Below are positions 8,882-18,224 of a stretch of 57,510 nt of DNA, piece after piece. Location: positions 1-57,510 of the forward strand of contig UQYI01000017.1 of NCBI GenBank assembly GCA_900545265.1, written 5' to 3'. The notes under the pieces were generated by a model. That model worked only from the letters and a program-made list of their open reading frames with translations. It did no database searches and was not told the origin of the DNA. Source of the DNA: an uncultured Eubacteriales bacterium. Its GTDB lineage: Bacteria > Bacillota > Clostridia > Christensenellales > CAG-138. Position 1 is the stretch's first letter. Every line of letters begins with the position of its first letter. A program made the translations under genes and the position numbers.

Positions 8882-8972
8882 TGGCGCAGAGAAAGAGATT
8901 CGAACTCTTGATGACGTTCCCGCCATACACGATTTCCAGTCGTGCGCCTTAGACCAGCTCAGCCATCTCTGC
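8882..8972 (-). tRNA. tRNA-Ser(GGA)
   Basis: The minus strand reads GCAGAGATGGCTGAGC... with a TGG(A) D-arm start, anticodon loop CTGGAAA (anticodon GGA), a long class II variable arm, GTTCGAATC in the T loop, and an encoded CCA. The acceptor stem GCAGAGA/TCTCTGC is perfect. The 91-base length is normal for a serine tRNA. Confidence 0.95.
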
Positions 8973-9045
8973 AATGTCCATGAGACATAATACACCATCT
9001 GTGCAAAGAAAGCAAGTCTTTTTTTGTTTCGGCAGAAAAGAATTC

Positions 9046-10167
9046 TTACTTTTCTTTTCTTTCCGGGAAGAACTGATAAAACGTGCACTTCATTCCCCCG
9101 TTGGAAAGTTTCCGGCGTTTATCAGCCCGTTTGCCATAGACCTTTTCAAAATCTTCCATACCGCTGATAATACCGATCTGCCACCGGGTCAGCTTATCAA
9201 ATACCCGGCGCATATCGGCATACAGGGTCTCCGTCTCTCCCCGGGTCAGCATCCGCTCCCCGTAAGGCGGATTGCACAGGAGCACACCTTTTTCATATTC
9301 AGTGCGCAGTTCCTGCACCCGGCGCACCTCAAAGGGCACCTCCACCCCCGCCTTCTTCGCATGAATACGGCTCAGAGCCACGCTGCGTTCGTCCATATCA
9401 TAGCCTCGGATAGGCAGTTTGTCATGGCGGGCACAGTCACGGGCTTCCTGCCGGGCCAGAAGGAACAGCCGGTCCTCCATAAAAGGCCAGTCCTCTGCAG
9501 CAAATCGCCGATTCAAAGAAGGGGCAATATTATTGCCGATCATGGCCGCCTCAATGGGAATGGTGCCGGAACCGCACATGGGGTCGATCAGTGGCGTATC
9601 CGGCCAATATCTGGAAAGAAGCACCAGCGCCGCTCCCAGCGTTTCCGCCAAAGGTGCCGCCACATTATAGGTGCGGTATCCCCGCCGGGACAGGCCTGCC
9701 CCGCAGCAATCCAGCGCCACAGTGACCTCGTCCCGCAAAAGCCCGATCTCCACAATAACTTCCGCCCCGGTCTCCGGGATCAGTTCCGTGTGGTAAGCCG
9801 CCTTTAAATTTTCCACAATGGCCTTTTTGGCGATGCTCTGGCAGTCGGATACGGAAAAAAGCGTACTCTTGGCACTTTTTCCATTCACATGGATGCGACT
9901 GTTGCGGCTCAGGTAGGGGGTAAGCTCCAAACCCTTCACCCCTTCGAACAGGGCTTCGAAGCTCTTTGCCTCAAAGCTGCCGATCTTCAGCAGCAGCCGT
10001 TCCGCCGTACGAAGATACAGCAGTGCTTTTGCCATATCTCCAAAATCTCCTTCAAAGGAAACATTGGCGTCTCGGGCAGAAACATTCTGCATCCCCAGCT
10101 TCTTCAGTTCAAACGCCACGGTGCTTTCCAATCCCAGCTTGCAGGTGGCAATAAAGGTCATGCTCAT
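9046..10167 (-). CDS. THUMP-domain 23S rRNA (guanine-N2)-methyltransferase, RlmL/YpsC-like
   Basis: The 373-residue protein has an N-terminal ferredoxin-like/THUMP region (FIATCKLGLESTVAFELKKL) and a methyltransferase domain with LIDPMCGSGTIPIEAAM as the SAM-binding motif and LLCNPPYGERM (NPPY) as the catalytic motif for N2-guanine methylation. Size and motifs fit the single-domain YpsC/RlmL family, which modifies 23S rRNA. The start at 10167 has AAGGAG upstream and overlaps the preceding gene's stop by 4 bases. It is the last gene of the murB-to-methyltransferase run. Confidence 0.85.
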   Translation of the reverse strand: MSMTFIATCKLGLESTVAFELKKLGMQNVSARDANVSFEGDFGDMAKALLYLRTAERLLLKIGSFEAKSFEALFEGVKGLELTPYLSRNSRIHVNGKSAKSTLFSVSDCQSIAKKAIVENLKAAYHTELIPETGAEVIVEIGLLRDEVTVALDCCGAGLSRRGYRTYNVAAPLAETLGAALVLLSRYWPDTPLIDPMCGSGTIPIEAAMIGNNIAPSLNRRFAAEDWPFMEDRLFLLARQEARDCARHDKLPIRGYDMDERSVALSRIHAKKAGVEVPFEVRRVQELRTEYEKGVLLCNPPYGERMLTRGETETLYADMRRVFDKLTRWQIGIISGMEDFEKVYGKRADKRRKLSNGGMKCTFYQFFPERKEK

Positions 10168-11897
10168 TTTTCCGGCTCCTTTTCCTCTTCTCCTGTGTCT
10201 ATGGCGGCAAACAACCGGTTCAGAGCATTCTGCATCCGGCGCATAGTCACCCCAAACAGACCGCATATCTGCTCCGGATCATATTTCTGCTCCATGGCAT
10301 GGAGACTCATGGCAGTCAGGGCCGCCTCCATGGCCATTCGCTGTTCCCGGTTCATCCGGGGATAGTCTCCCTCCAACGCCTGCACATAATGATAGAACAG
10401 ACGCCGGGCTACTTCTTCCGTTCTTGCAGGCAGCGCATACCGCTGGCTGAGCCCTTCCAGTTCTTCAAACAGATCCCGATAGCTTCCCGGCAGATCAGCG
10501 GGAAGGGACAGGGTCTGCACCGCCCCGTAGCGCCACATGCCTTCATAATACAGACTGTAAGGGCCCTCGGAACCCAGGTTCTTCAATGCACCTATGGCCA
10601 GCTGCTTATCTGCGTCGCTCTGATCCTGCCGCAGCAGAAAATCCCGGCATACCCGCTCCGCTTCCGGATCCCCCAGAATGCCCAGCACGCTGAACACCGC
10701 TTTCTTTGCCTGAAACAACGGGGAATATACCGCCCAGCACAACAGGTCGTGGAAAGGCTTTTCTTCCTCCCATGCCTGTTTCGTAGCCTGCGGCCCCTTC
10801 TCCAGATAGCCTTTCAAACGCTCGAACCGCTTGAAGGCTTCGCCGTAAGGTACATCATAATTGGTGGAAATATGGCTCCGCCCGGCAGTTTTTCCGTTGG
10901 AATGTTCCACAAGCGTCCGGTAATAGGCCGCTACGGTATCTTCCGGATCTATGGAAAGGATCTTGTCATACCGGGCCAGAGCTTCTTCCTCTTTACCCAG
11001 CATATACTTGGCAACTGCCTCTTCGTGCAGAGAAAGGGGATCATAGGGCAGCAGCTCTGTAAGCATTCCGGCGCACTCCTCTGCACGCTTATAATCCTTT
11101 ACCTCCAGGAGCATGGCGCACATATTCCCCAGCACCTCTGTATCTGCACACTGCGGTATGGGGATGGAATCCATCATTTCCCGGGCTTCCCGGTTTTTGT
11201 GCTCATTCAAACGGATCAGCGCCAGCAGGCATTTGGCTCGCACATAGCCCAAATCCTTTTTCAGAATATTGAATACCCGCTGTTCGGCTCCTTTGAAGTC
11301 GCCCACGCAGAACTGATCCAGTGCGATCTCCATCTGCAGCCACAGGGAACTGGGATACCGGCTTTCCAGCCCCAGCAGATGTTCCAGACTCTGTTGGTCC
11401 AGGCCGGAAAAGTGCATGGCCTTGGCATAATGCAGATGGGCGATAAGTTCCGGATCCTCTCCGTCCTCCAGCCCCAGCTGCCAGTGCATTTCACTCCCAT
11501 CGGCCAGCAACGCCAGATACTCCCGGCATTCCTGGCTGTAGTCTCCCTCTGGCCATCGCCGCAAATATGCTTCAAAACAGGTGTGTGCGGCAGAAAATTC
11601 CTCCATGGCCATGTAGTTGCTGGCCATGCCGAACACCCCCTCTTCGGGCATGAGTTCCAGAGGTGCAGTGGTCAACAGCAGCCGCAGGCTCTGGTCAAAT
11701 CGCTGCATCCGGTTAAGCACCTCTGCCTGCATCACCTGAAACGGCACCCGCTCCCCGGGCCATCTTTTTTCTGCATCCCGCAGCATCCCCAAAGCCCGGA
11801 TCAGCTCTCCGCCATCCATGGCCTTGCGGGCAGCCCGCATGTAGAACCCGGCGTCCTGCTGAAAGGACAGAATGCCTTTCTGATCTGTTTTAGCCAT
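10164..11897 (-). CDS. TPR-repeat cytoplasmic protein
   Basis: The 577-residue protein has helical repeats through most of its length. Clear TPR-like units are RRWPEGDYSQECREYLALLA and YMLGKEEEALARYDKILSID. No signal peptide or membrane segment is seen. It overlaps hslO by 8 bases upstream and the rRNA methyltransferase by 4 downstream, so it is co-translated with both. I do not recognise a named family. A scaffolding role is the only supportable inference; the conserved pairing with Hsp33 could hint at proteostasis. Confidence 0.7.
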   Translation of the reverse strand: MAKTDQKGILSFQQDAGFYMRAARKAMDGGELIRALGMLRDAEKRWPGERVPFQVMQAEVLNRMQRFDQSLRLLLTTAPLELMPEEGVFGMASNYMAMEEFSAAHTCFEAYLRRWPEGDYSQECREYLALLADGSEMHWQLGLEDGEDPELIAHLHYAKAMHFSGLDQQSLEHLLGLESRYPSSLWLQMEIALDQFCVGDFKGAEQRVFNILKKDLGYVRAKCLLALIRLNEHKNREAREMMDSIPIPQCADTEVLGNMCAMLLEVKDYKRAEECAGMLTELLPYDPLSLHEEAVAKYMLGKEEEALARYDKILSIDPEDTVAAYYRTLVEHSNGKTAGRSHISTNYDVPYGEAFKRFERLKGYLEKGPQATKQAWEEEKPFHDLLCWAVYSPLFQAKKAVFSVLGILGDPEAERVCRDFLLRQDQSDADKQLAIGALKNLGSEGPYSLYYEGMWRYGAVQTLSLPADLPGSYRDLFEELEGLSQRYALPARTEEVARRLFYHYVQALEGDYPRMNREQRMAMEAALTAMSLHAMEQKYDPEQICGLFGVTMRRMQNALNRLFAAIDTGEEEKEPEK

Positions 11898-12801
11898 TTT
11901 CAGAAGAAGCCTCCTTGAGCAGCTCCGTCAGCGCCTCTTTGTCGAAAGCATACTTTTTGTTGCAGAAATGGCACACGAGCTCCGCTTTTCCATCTTCTTC
12001 GATAATAGACTGAAGCTCCTGTCTGCCCAGAGAGATCAGGGCCCGCTCCATACGCTCCCGGGAGCAGTCGCAGCTGTACCGAGGGCACAGTTCCTGTGTA
12101 TAGTCCATTTTCATGCGGCCAAAGATGGAATCCAGTATCCCCTTCAGGCTCTCACCTTCCTGCAGTCGAAGGGCCATATCCTCCGCAAAGGGAGAAAGAC
12201 CGATGACCTGATCGATTTTATCCTCCGGACAGCCGGGCATGGCCTGAATGAGCAACCCACCGGCGGAAAGGATCTCTCCGGTCTCCACATCTTCATGGAC
12301 GCCCAGATATACCAGAGAAGGCTGCTGCTCGGAAACGGTAAGATACTGGGCAAAGTCCTCTGCCACCTCCCCGGAGATCATGTTGCAGGCCCCCACATAG
12401 GGTTCTTTCAGCCCCATATCCCGCACTACTGTCAGCTTGCCCTTGGTGCCCACAAAGCCCCGCACAAACAGCTTTCCATTGGGAGCAGGGGGCAATTCTG
12501 CCTGCGGACAGGCAGCATATCCCTTGACCAGCGCGCCGAAGCGGCCGGTGCAGACCATGTTGCCACCGGCTCCGTCTCCGGCAAGGATGGTGGTGACGCT
12601 GTCTGTTTCGTTTTTCAGATCACTGGCCAGCAGCGCCGTCATCAGCAGCTGCCGCCCCAGAGCTGCCGAACCCGTTCGGCTCAAGCTATGGATCCGCCGT
12701 GCTTCCTTTACCAGTTCCCGGCCGGAAATGGCTGCAAAGCGCAGACTCTTCTCCCCCATCATGCCTCGTAATATCTTATCTTCCTGCATAGCCGTATGCA
12801 C
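11890..12801 (-). CDS. hslO: Redox-regulated chaperone Hsp33
   Basis: The 303-residue protein matches Hsp33: the N-terminal SLRFAAISGRELVKEARRIH, the GGLLIQAMPG motif, and C-terminal zinc-binding cysteines CDCSRERME and CHFCNKKY (CxC and CxxC). Under oxidation these cysteines release zinc and activate holdase activity in the cytoplasm. Two in-frame ATGs (12801 and 12789) compete; AGGAAG lies 3 bases from the first and 11 from the second, so the start is uncertain by four codons. It sits in the same run as whiA and rapZ. Confidence 0.92.
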   Translation of the reverse strand: MHTAMQEDKILRGMMGEKSLRFAAISGRELVKEARRIHSLSRTGSAALGRQLLMTALLASDLKNETDSVTTILAGDGAGGNMVCTGRFGALVKGYAACPQAELPPAPNGKLFVRGFVGTKGKLTVVRDMGLKEPYVGACNMISGEVAEDFAQYLTVSEQQPSLVYLGVHEDVETGEILSAGGLLIQAMPGCPEDKIDQVIGLSPFAEDMALRLQEGESLKGILDSIFGRMKMDYTQELCPRYSCDCSRERMERALISLGRQELQSIIEEDGKAELVCHFCNKKYAFDKEALTELLKEASSENG

Positions 12802-12813
12802 TTCCTTTCTGCT

Positions 12814-13557
12814 TTATTGCAGGTCTTTGGGCCTGCGGGCCGCGAATTGCAGCCGTTCTGTTCTTCCCCCGGGCGCATGCCGGGTAAAGGCTTCATAAAC
12901 TTCTATCTTTACAAATCCGGCACGCTCCAGTGCCTTTGTCAATTCTTCCTTCGTATAAGCCCGCTGCCAGTGAGTCTCCTCAAAGCGGGCATATCCTGTT
13001 CCCTGTTTTACAAAGCAGGTAAGCTCCATTTCCAGAAGGGGGCTGTTCGGTTCCATGGCGTTTTCCCACACATATCCCCAATCCGCTCCCGTATCTCCAA
13101 AGGTGCGTCCCGACAGAACATACCGCAGCTTATAGTCGCTGGAAACATCAAACAACAGGATCCCGCCAGGCTTCAAAGCCCGGTAAGCGGCAGCAAAGAA
13201 CTCCTCCGCTCCTTCGGTAAGGTAGTTTACCCCGTCGCAGGCGGCCACCACCGCGTCCACCGGCCGATGCAGGGAAAGGGTACGCATATCCTCCCGAACA
13301 AAAGGACAGGACAATCCCATTTTTCGCAGCTTCTCTCTTGCCGTCAGGAGCATATCCTCGGATATATCCAGAGCGGTGACCGAATACCCGGCCTTTATCA
13401 GCCGCCAGGTCAAATTCCCGGTACCGCAGGCACATTCGGCCACAGTCTTTGCCCCAGCCTCCTGCAGCAGGCCGTCCAGATACCGTTCCCAATCCTCATA
13501 AGCTACGGTTCCCATCATTCTGTCGTACCAGGCGGCAAAAGCAGTATATTGCTCCAT
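12814..13557 (-). CDS. Class I SAM-dependent methyltransferase
   Basis: The 247-residue protein starts MEQYTAFAAWYDRMMG and carries motif I VAECACGTGNLTWRL, motif II VTALDISEDMLLTAREK, and VVAACDGVNYL. This order is typical of small-molecule methyltransferases of the methyltransf_25 type. The start at 13557 has a GGAG upstream; the open frame extends 19 codons further. The substrate is unknown. It lies between whiA and hslO with short gaps in the same direction. Confidence 0.8.
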   Translation of the reverse strand: MEQYTAFAAWYDRMMGTVAYEDWERYLDGLLQEAGAKTVAECACGTGNLTWRLIKAGYSVTALDISEDMLLTAREKLRKMGLSCPFVREDMRTLSLHRPVDAVVAACDGVNYLTEGAEEFFAAAYRALKPGGILLFDVSSDYKLRYVLSGRTFGDTGADWGYVWENAMEPNSPLLEMELTCFVKQGTGYARFEETHWQRAYTKEELTKALERAGFVKIEVYEAFTRHAPGGRTERLQFAARRPKDLQ

Positions 13558-13582
13558 GCGATTCTCTCCGTTCTTTCTGTCT

Positions 13583-14518
13583 TCAGCGCAAGCCTTTTTC
13601 CAGATCTTCGGCATACTCCATCAATCGCTGCAGACGGTGGTTCATGCCTGATTTTTTTATATCCGCCATATCCGCCAATTCCTGCAGGGATGCATCCGGG
13701 TAATTCAGCCGCAGCTCCGCCGCCTCCCGCACAGCGCTGGGAAGCTTATCAAAATGGCCGCAGCGCAATATGATCTCGGCTGCCTGCTGCTGCTTGAGGG
13801 ATGCAGCTACCAGCTTGTCCAGATTGGCGTACTCGCAGTTGGTAGTACGGTTGACATAATTTCTTGTTTCCTTTTCTGCCCGAACATTTTCCAGATCCAG
13901 CGCAGCAGCATTGGAACCTATCAGGGCCAGAAAGCCGGTAATATCATCTCCGCCCTTCAGATAGACCACAAAGCGATTCCTACGCCGGGTCAATCCGCAT
14001 TGCAGACCAAAATGTTCCAGCAGCGCCGTCATATCCCGACCGAAGGATTCCGTAGGGCACACCAGTTCCAGATGGTATTCCCCTCTTGGATCCGTGCAGG
14101 TGCCGCAGCCCAGGAAGCATCCCCGCACAAAGGCGCGGGCAGCCTCCTCTTCTTTTATCAATCCCTGAGGCAGACTTCCGCACAGATGCAGGGAGCCTTC
14201 TGTTTCTTCCATGACGCCTGTCCCCAGCAGCAGTTCCATAAGAGTCTCCCCTTCCAGACGCACCACATACAGGGCCGTCCGCCGATGCTGCTGCTCCGCC
14301 TTTTCCACGGTGATCTCCAGTTTATACAGGGAAGCGGACAGGGATGCAATATGCCGGGCTACCTCTTCGTTTTCTGTGCGGTACACAAGGCTCCGCCGCC
14401 GCCCCAGCTTCAGACTGCCGCAGGCAAAGGTCAGGCCGGAAAGCTGTGCATTTTTCAGCCGCGGTTCCCGAACGCGCTGGCGCACCAGTTCCTCTTTTAT
14501 GCGGGAAGCAAAGCTCAT
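13583..14518 (-). CDS. whiA: WhiA, DNA-binding protein WhiA
   Basis: The 311-residue product has the LAGLIDADG-derived N-terminal domain (MSFASRIKEELVRQ at the start; FVRGCFLGCGTCTDPRGEYH in the middle) and the C-terminal helix-turn-helix (RLNYPDASLQELADMADIKKSGMNHRL). WhiA is needed for sporulation in Streptomyces and affects cell division and growth in Bacillus. Its start overlaps the rapZ stop by 4 bases. In most Firmicutes yvcK (glmR) lies between rapZ and whiA; it is missing here. Confidence 0.93.
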   Translation of the reverse strand: MSFASRIKEELVRQRVREPRLKNAQLSGLTFACGSLKLGRRRSLVYRTENEEVARHIASLSASLYKLEITVEKAEQQHRRTALYVVRLEGETLMELLLGTGVMEETEGSLHLCGSLPQGLIKEEEAARAFVRGCFLGCGTCTDPRGEYHLELVCPTESFGRDMTALLEHFGLQCGLTRRRNRFVVYLKGGDDITGFLALIGSNAAALDLENVRAEKETRNYVNRTTNCEYANLDKLVAASLKQQQAAEIILRCGHFDKLPSAVREAAELRLNYPDASLQELADMADIKKSGMNHRLQRLMEYAEDLEKGLR

Positions 14519-15402
14519 AGGGGCCTCACCCTGCTTTCCAATTCCTCCTGCTCCTCATGGAAATCCCTGTGATACAGCCGCACGGGGATCCCTGCTTCCC
14601 GCAGTCTTCGGGCGCAGCCCTCTGCAGCATATACCGAGCGATGACGGCCGCCCGTACAACCGAAAGCAATGCGCAAGATGCTCTTTTCCTGCTTTTCATA
14701 CAAAGGCAGCGTTTTAAGGATCAACCCCGTTACGGAATCCAGAAACTCCGCCACAAAGGGCTGTTTTTCTATAAACTCCGCCACAGGCTTGTCCAGCCCG
14801 CTCATGAGCCGCAGCTCCGGAACGTAATAAGGGTTTTCTACAAAGCGCATATCAAATACCAGATCTGCATCCACCGGCACCCCCCGCTTGTAGCCAAAGC
14901 TGCACAGCACAAGGCTGGTCACCGGGCTGCCCATCTCCGGCAGAAGTTTTTTCAGCAGCGCCGGAAAGCGCCTTGCTTTCACTCCGGAGGTGTCCATTAT
15001 GTAGTCCGCCCGGGATCTGAGCTCCTGCAAGTATTCCCGTTCCAGCCGCACACCGCTTTCTGCCTCGCCGCTTTCTCCCAGAGGATGGCGGCGGCGAAGC
15101 TCGTTATAGCGTTCCATGAGCACCTCATCTCTGGCATCCAGAAACAGTACTTCATGGGGGCAGGTGAGCCTGTCTATTTCCTGTATGGCTTGCTGAAAAC
15201 CGGTGTTAAGCAGGCTTTCCCTTCCGTCTACGGTGACGGCCGCAGCCCGGATGGGCGGGTTTGCCCGCTCGCACAGCGTTTGGAAATCCAACAGCATGCT
15301 ACTGGGCAGGTTGTCCACACAATAATACCCCAGTCCCTCCAAAGACTTCAGAGCAGTGGATTTACCTGCGCCGCTCATACCGGTAACGATCAAAAGATAC
15401 AT
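14515..15402 (-). CDS. rapZ: RapZ-type nucleotide-binding protein (YvcJ)
   Basis: The 295-residue protein begins MYLLIVTGMSGAGKSTALKS with a Walker A motif, then VDNLPSSML, and ends with IAFGCTGGRHRSVYAAE, the conserved C-terminal RapZ motif. The start at 15402 has GGAGG upstream; the open frame runs further only because it overlaps murB in another frame. Enterobacterial RapZ directs glmZ sRNA; Firmicutes homologues bind GTP/ATP and affect late competence genes in Bacillus. It overlaps murB by 13 bases and whiA by 4. Confidence 0.93.
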   Translation of the reverse strand: MYLLIVTGMSGAGKSTALKSLEGLGYYCVDNLPSSMLLDFQTLCERANPPIRAAAVTVDGRESLLNTGFQQAIQEIDRLTCPHEVLFLDARDEVLMERYNELRRRHPLGESGEAESGVRLEREYLQELRSRADYIMDTSGVKARRFPALLKKLLPEMGSPVTSLVLCSFGYKRGVPVDADLVFDMRFVENPYYVPELRLMSGLDKPVAEFIEKQPFVAEFLDSVTGLILKTLPLYEKQEKSILRIAFGCTGGRHRSVYAAEGCARRLREAGIPVRLYHRDFHEEQEELESRVRPL

Positions 15403-16304
15403 GCCGTTTCCTCCAGCAGTTTTACTTCCCGCTCCAAGGCAACGCCCGTCTGCTCCATGACCCGGCTGCAAACCTGTTCCATAAGGGCACGAATATCCGC
15501 TTCCCGGGCGTGCCCCAGATTCACAATAAACCCTGCATGCTTGGCAGAAACCTGCGCATCCCCTACCCGCAGGCCCTTCAGACCACAGTTTTCTATAAGA
15601 GCCCCGGCAAAATGTCCTTCCGGCCGCTTGAAAAAGCTTCCGGCAGAAGGATACTCCAAAGGCTGCTTCTCCCGGCGGGCCCGGGTACATTCCTCCATGA
15701 CCGGGCGGGCCGTACCGTCATCCGGTGCCAGCTGCAATTCTGCCTCCAGTACAATGGCGTTTGGCCAGGTATAGGGGCTCCTGCGGTAACCGAAGCAGGC
15801 TTTATCTGCCGTTTCCCACACGGGACCTTCTTCTTTAAGAAGGCACACCCGATGCAGCACATCGCTGATCTGGGAACCGTAAGCCCCTGCATTCATGGCA
15901 ACGGCGCCGCCTAAAGTCCCCGGAATGCCGCAAAGCCGCTCCAATCCCTTGAGACCCCGGCGAAGAGACTCCCGGGCCAGCAGGGTAAGGGATATCCCCG
16001 CCCCTGCCCGCAGCAGGCAGCCCTCAAATACGGGGGGCTGGGTCTGATTTTCCAGCTTCAGGAGCAAGCCGTTAAAACCTTCATCCGGCCCCAATATATT
16101 GCTGCCGTTGCCCACCAGCGCGCATGGAATATGCCCTTCCCGGCAAAGCGTCAGGGCTTGCTGCAGCTTTTTCGTATCCCCCGTGCACAGAGTCAGCAAA
16201 GCCGGCCCCCCTATTTTAAAGGTGGTCAAACTGCTTACGGGTACCCCCCTCTCTGCCCCCAGGGCACAGAGCGCTTCCATATATGCTTCCATAGAATATA
16301 CCAT
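15390..16304 (-). CDS. murB: UDP-N-acetylenolpyruvoylglucosamine reductase
   Basis: The 304-residue protein shows MurB motifs: TTFKIGGPALLTL (FAD binding), ALVGNGSNIL, GIPGTLGGAVAMNAGAYG, and SAGSFFKRPEG with the catalytic Ser in a type IIa-like context. It uses NADPH to complete UDP-MurNAc for peptidoglycan. It is probably the first gene of the minus-strand run murB-rapZ-whiA-methyltransferase-hslO-TPR-rlmL. Confidence 0.94.
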   Translation of the reverse strand: MVYSMEAYMEALCALGAERGVPVSSLTTFKIGGPALLTLCTGDTKKLQQALTLCREGHIPCALVGNGSNILGPDEGFNGLLLKLENQTQPPVFEGCLLRAGAGISLTLLARESLRRGLKGLERLCGIPGTLGGAVAMNAGAYGSQISDVLHRVCLLKEEGPVWETADKACFGYRRSPYTWPNAIVLEAELQLAPDDGTARPVMEECTRARREKQPLEYPSAGSFFKRPEGHFAGALIENCGLKGLRVGDAQVSAKHAGFIVNLGHAREADIRALMEQVCSRVMEQTGVALEREVKLLEETACIF

Positions 16305-16322
16305 GATACCAGTATAGCAAGT

Positions 16323-17333
16323 TTACCCCGGGATTACAACACGGAGCCTTTCAAAAAACCTTTTTTCTGCCTGCATATCTCCCTGTAAAGCGGCAGCTGC
16401 CTCCTCCTCCAAAGCTGCCTTGTGGCTGTAATAGGCAAAGGGATCCGGGGTCGTTACATGGGCATAGGCCTTATTTGTCCGTTCCAAAAAAGACAGGGAA
16501 AAGCTTTGCCCTCCATCCTGCAGCACGGAGAAAGCTCCCAGTGCCGACAGAGCCCGCTGGCTTTTCTTCTGCAGCAGAAATTCCATAAACCGCGCCAGGC
16601 ATGCTTCACTTCCTTCTCTCCCTCGGCGAAACACCCCCATGTAGCATACCTGATCCGTAAAATCTCCTGCCGGAACCGCCGCCCACTCCGGTCCGGCTTC
16701 CCGGCGAACGAGATCCCCATAGGCCCGCAGATCTGCCAAAGCACATTGGGCCTTTCCGGCCAGGAATTCCTCCCGGGTTTTATCCGCCCCGGAGAATCCA
16801 TAATAGGCACCGGGGATCGCCTCAGCATATCCTCCTGCGCCCGAAGACGGTTTTTCCCCGTATTCCAGAGTGGAAGCGGCATATGCATAGCCGGAAAAGA
16901 ACCAGGGGCAGGCATATTCCCCTGCTGCCAGCCCCGGACGTAAGACAGGCAGTTCCCTCCATTGCATGGGCCGCAGCTGCTCTTGCGGCAGTGCTCCTGT
17001 AAAGAAGGAAATCAGATCTGGTTCCCGCCCCATGGACAGCCGCTCTTGAAAGTCCTCCTCTCCCATACCCGCCACTTCAATACGCAGCCCATAATGAGCG
17101 GAAGAGAATTCCTCCGCCAGTGCCTGCAGGAGTTTTGTAACGCTGCCCTGATAGGTTTTTTGACTGACCACATGCCATAACACAAAGGTTCCCTCATAAG
17201 CCGGAGGGCTGCTCAAATGATTGGCACGGTAAAATTCCTCTCCCCGTCCTTTTTGCAGCCGGGCTGGCATAAGCAGCAGATAGCATAAGATTCCCAGGCC
17301 CAGCAGGGCCCGGCACAGGTTGGATCGCTTCAT
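16323..17333 (-). CDS. Extracellular substrate-binding-like protein with N-terminal anchor
   Basis: The 336-residue product begins MKRSNLCRALLGLGILCYLL, a signal peptide or signal anchor with no clear lipobox. It continues with VTKLLQALAEEFSSAHYGLR and PDLISFFTGALPQ, which resemble the start of ABC sugar-binding proteins of the bacterial solute-binding family. No ABC permease or ATPase gene is adjacent, and no strong ribosome binding site is seen, so the start is chosen from the signal sequence. It ends 18 bases before murB and may head that transcript. Its divergence from the spoIIA operon suggests, weakly, a cell-envelope role. Confidence 0.6.
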   Translation of the reverse strand: MKRSNLCRALLGLGILCYLLLMPARLQKGRGEEFYRANHLSSPPAYEGTFVLWHVVSQKTYQGSVTKLLQALAEEFSSAHYGLRIEVAGMGEEDFQERLSMGREPDLISFFTGALPQEQLRPMQWRELPVLRPGLAAGEYACPWFFSGYAYAASTLEYGEKPSSGAGGYAEAIPGAYYGFSGADKTREEFLAGKAQCALADLRAYGDLVRREAGPEWAAVPAGDFTDQVCYMGVFRRGREGSEACLARFMEFLLQKKSQRALSALGAFSVLQDGGQSFSLSFLERTNKAYAHVTTPDPFAYYSHKAALEEEAAAALQGDMQAEKRFFERLRVVIPG

Positions 17334-17392
17334 ATATAAGCTTATGCGCCCAAACTCGTCTTCATCTTTGAAAAGAGGCCGCTTTTTACGGA

Positions 17393-17419
17393 AGGGTACG
17401 GATTTTCTGCGGCGAATAC
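17393..17419 (+). promoter_or_regulatory. Candidate sigma-H promoter of the spoIIA operon
   Basis: AGGGTAC, 11 bases, then GGCGAATAC approximates the sigma-H consensus (AGGAnnT, RnnGAATww). In Bacillus subtilis the spoIIA operon is transcribed by sigma-H with Spo0A. No Spo0A box (TGTCGAA) was seen here. Confidence 0.4.
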
Positions 17420-17450
17420 ATAGGGGACCAAAAAAGCAAGAGGTATGCAC

Positions 17451-17756
17451 ATGGAGATACACGCAAGCAAAAAAGGCCCCCGCATGCACGCCCGGCTATG
17501 CGGGGAGCTGGATCACCACAGTGCCGAGCAGGCCCGGAATATGCTGGACACCATGCTTCACGACATCACCATCCGGGATCTGACGCTGGATCTGTCCGGC
17601 GTGACCTTTATGGACAGTGCCGGCCTGGGCGTGATCCTGGGCCGCTACCGCATACTGAGTCTGCGCGGCGGAAAACTGACGGTATGCGGCATGTCTTCGG
17701 CCATAGACCGGATATTCCGCATGTCCGGACTATATGCCATTGTGGACCGGCAGTAA
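17451..17756 (+). CDS. spoIIAA: Anti-sigma F factor antagonist SpoIIAA
   Basis: The 101-residue STAS-domain protein carries LDLSGVTFMDSAGLGVILGR; the Ser of DSAGLG is the residue phosphorylated by SpoIIAB. Unphosphorylated SpoIIAA binds SpoIIAB and frees sigma-F in the forespore. The ATG at 17451 sits 7 bases after AAGAGG; an ATG two codons earlier would leave almost no spacing. First gene of spoIIAA-spoIIAB-sigF. Confidence 0.92.
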   Translation: MEIHASKKGPRMHARLCGELDHHSAEQARNMLDTMLHDITIRDLTLDLSGVTFMDSAGLGVILGRYRILSLRGGKLTVCGMSSAIDRIFRMSGLYAIVDRQ

Positions 17757-17768
17757 GGAGGCAAGCCC

Positions 17769-18218
17769 ATGGATAACTGGATGGAACTGAGTTTTCCCAG
17801 CCTGTCGGTAAACGAAAGCTTTGCCCGCAGTGCCGTAGCGGCCTTTGCCGCCTCTTTAAACCCCACTCTGGACGAACTCAGCGACCTGCGCACGGCGGTC
17901 AGTGAAGCGGTGACCAATGCCATTCTGCACGGTTATGACAACCGACCGGAGGGACGGGTATTCCTGCGCTGTGAAAAGCAGGACCGAACCATCACCGTCA
18001 CCGTTCGGGATACGGGCTGCGGTATAGAAGATATCGAACTGGCCCGGCGTCCCTTTTACACCAGCAAACCGGAGTTGGAACGCAGCGGTATGGGTTTTTC
18101 CGTAATGGAGGCCTTTACGGACAGGGTCAGTGTTCTTTCCCACCCCAGAGAGGGCACCACCATCACCATGGAAAAAACCATGGGACAGCCCCAGGAGCCG
18201 GAAGCCGGTTCTCTATGA
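17769..18218 (+). CDS. spoIIAB: Anti-sigma F factor / serine kinase SpoIIAB
   Basis: The 149-residue GHKL kinase has the N box DLRTAVSEAVTNAILHGYDN, the G1 box VRDTGCGIEDIE and the G2 box RSGMGFSVMEAF. It holds sigma-F inactive and phosphorylates SpoIIAA using ATP. AAGGAGG lies 7 bases before the ATG. The gene follows spoIIAA by 12 bases. Confidence 0.94.
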   Translation: MDNWMELSFPSLSVNESFARSAVAAFAASLNPTLDELSDLRTAVSEAVTNAILHGYDNRPEGRVFLRCEKQDRTITVTVRDTGCGIEDIELARRPFYTSKPELERSGMGFSVMEAFTDRVSVLSHPREGTTITMEKTMGQPQEPEAGSL

Positions 18219-18224
18219 GGACGC

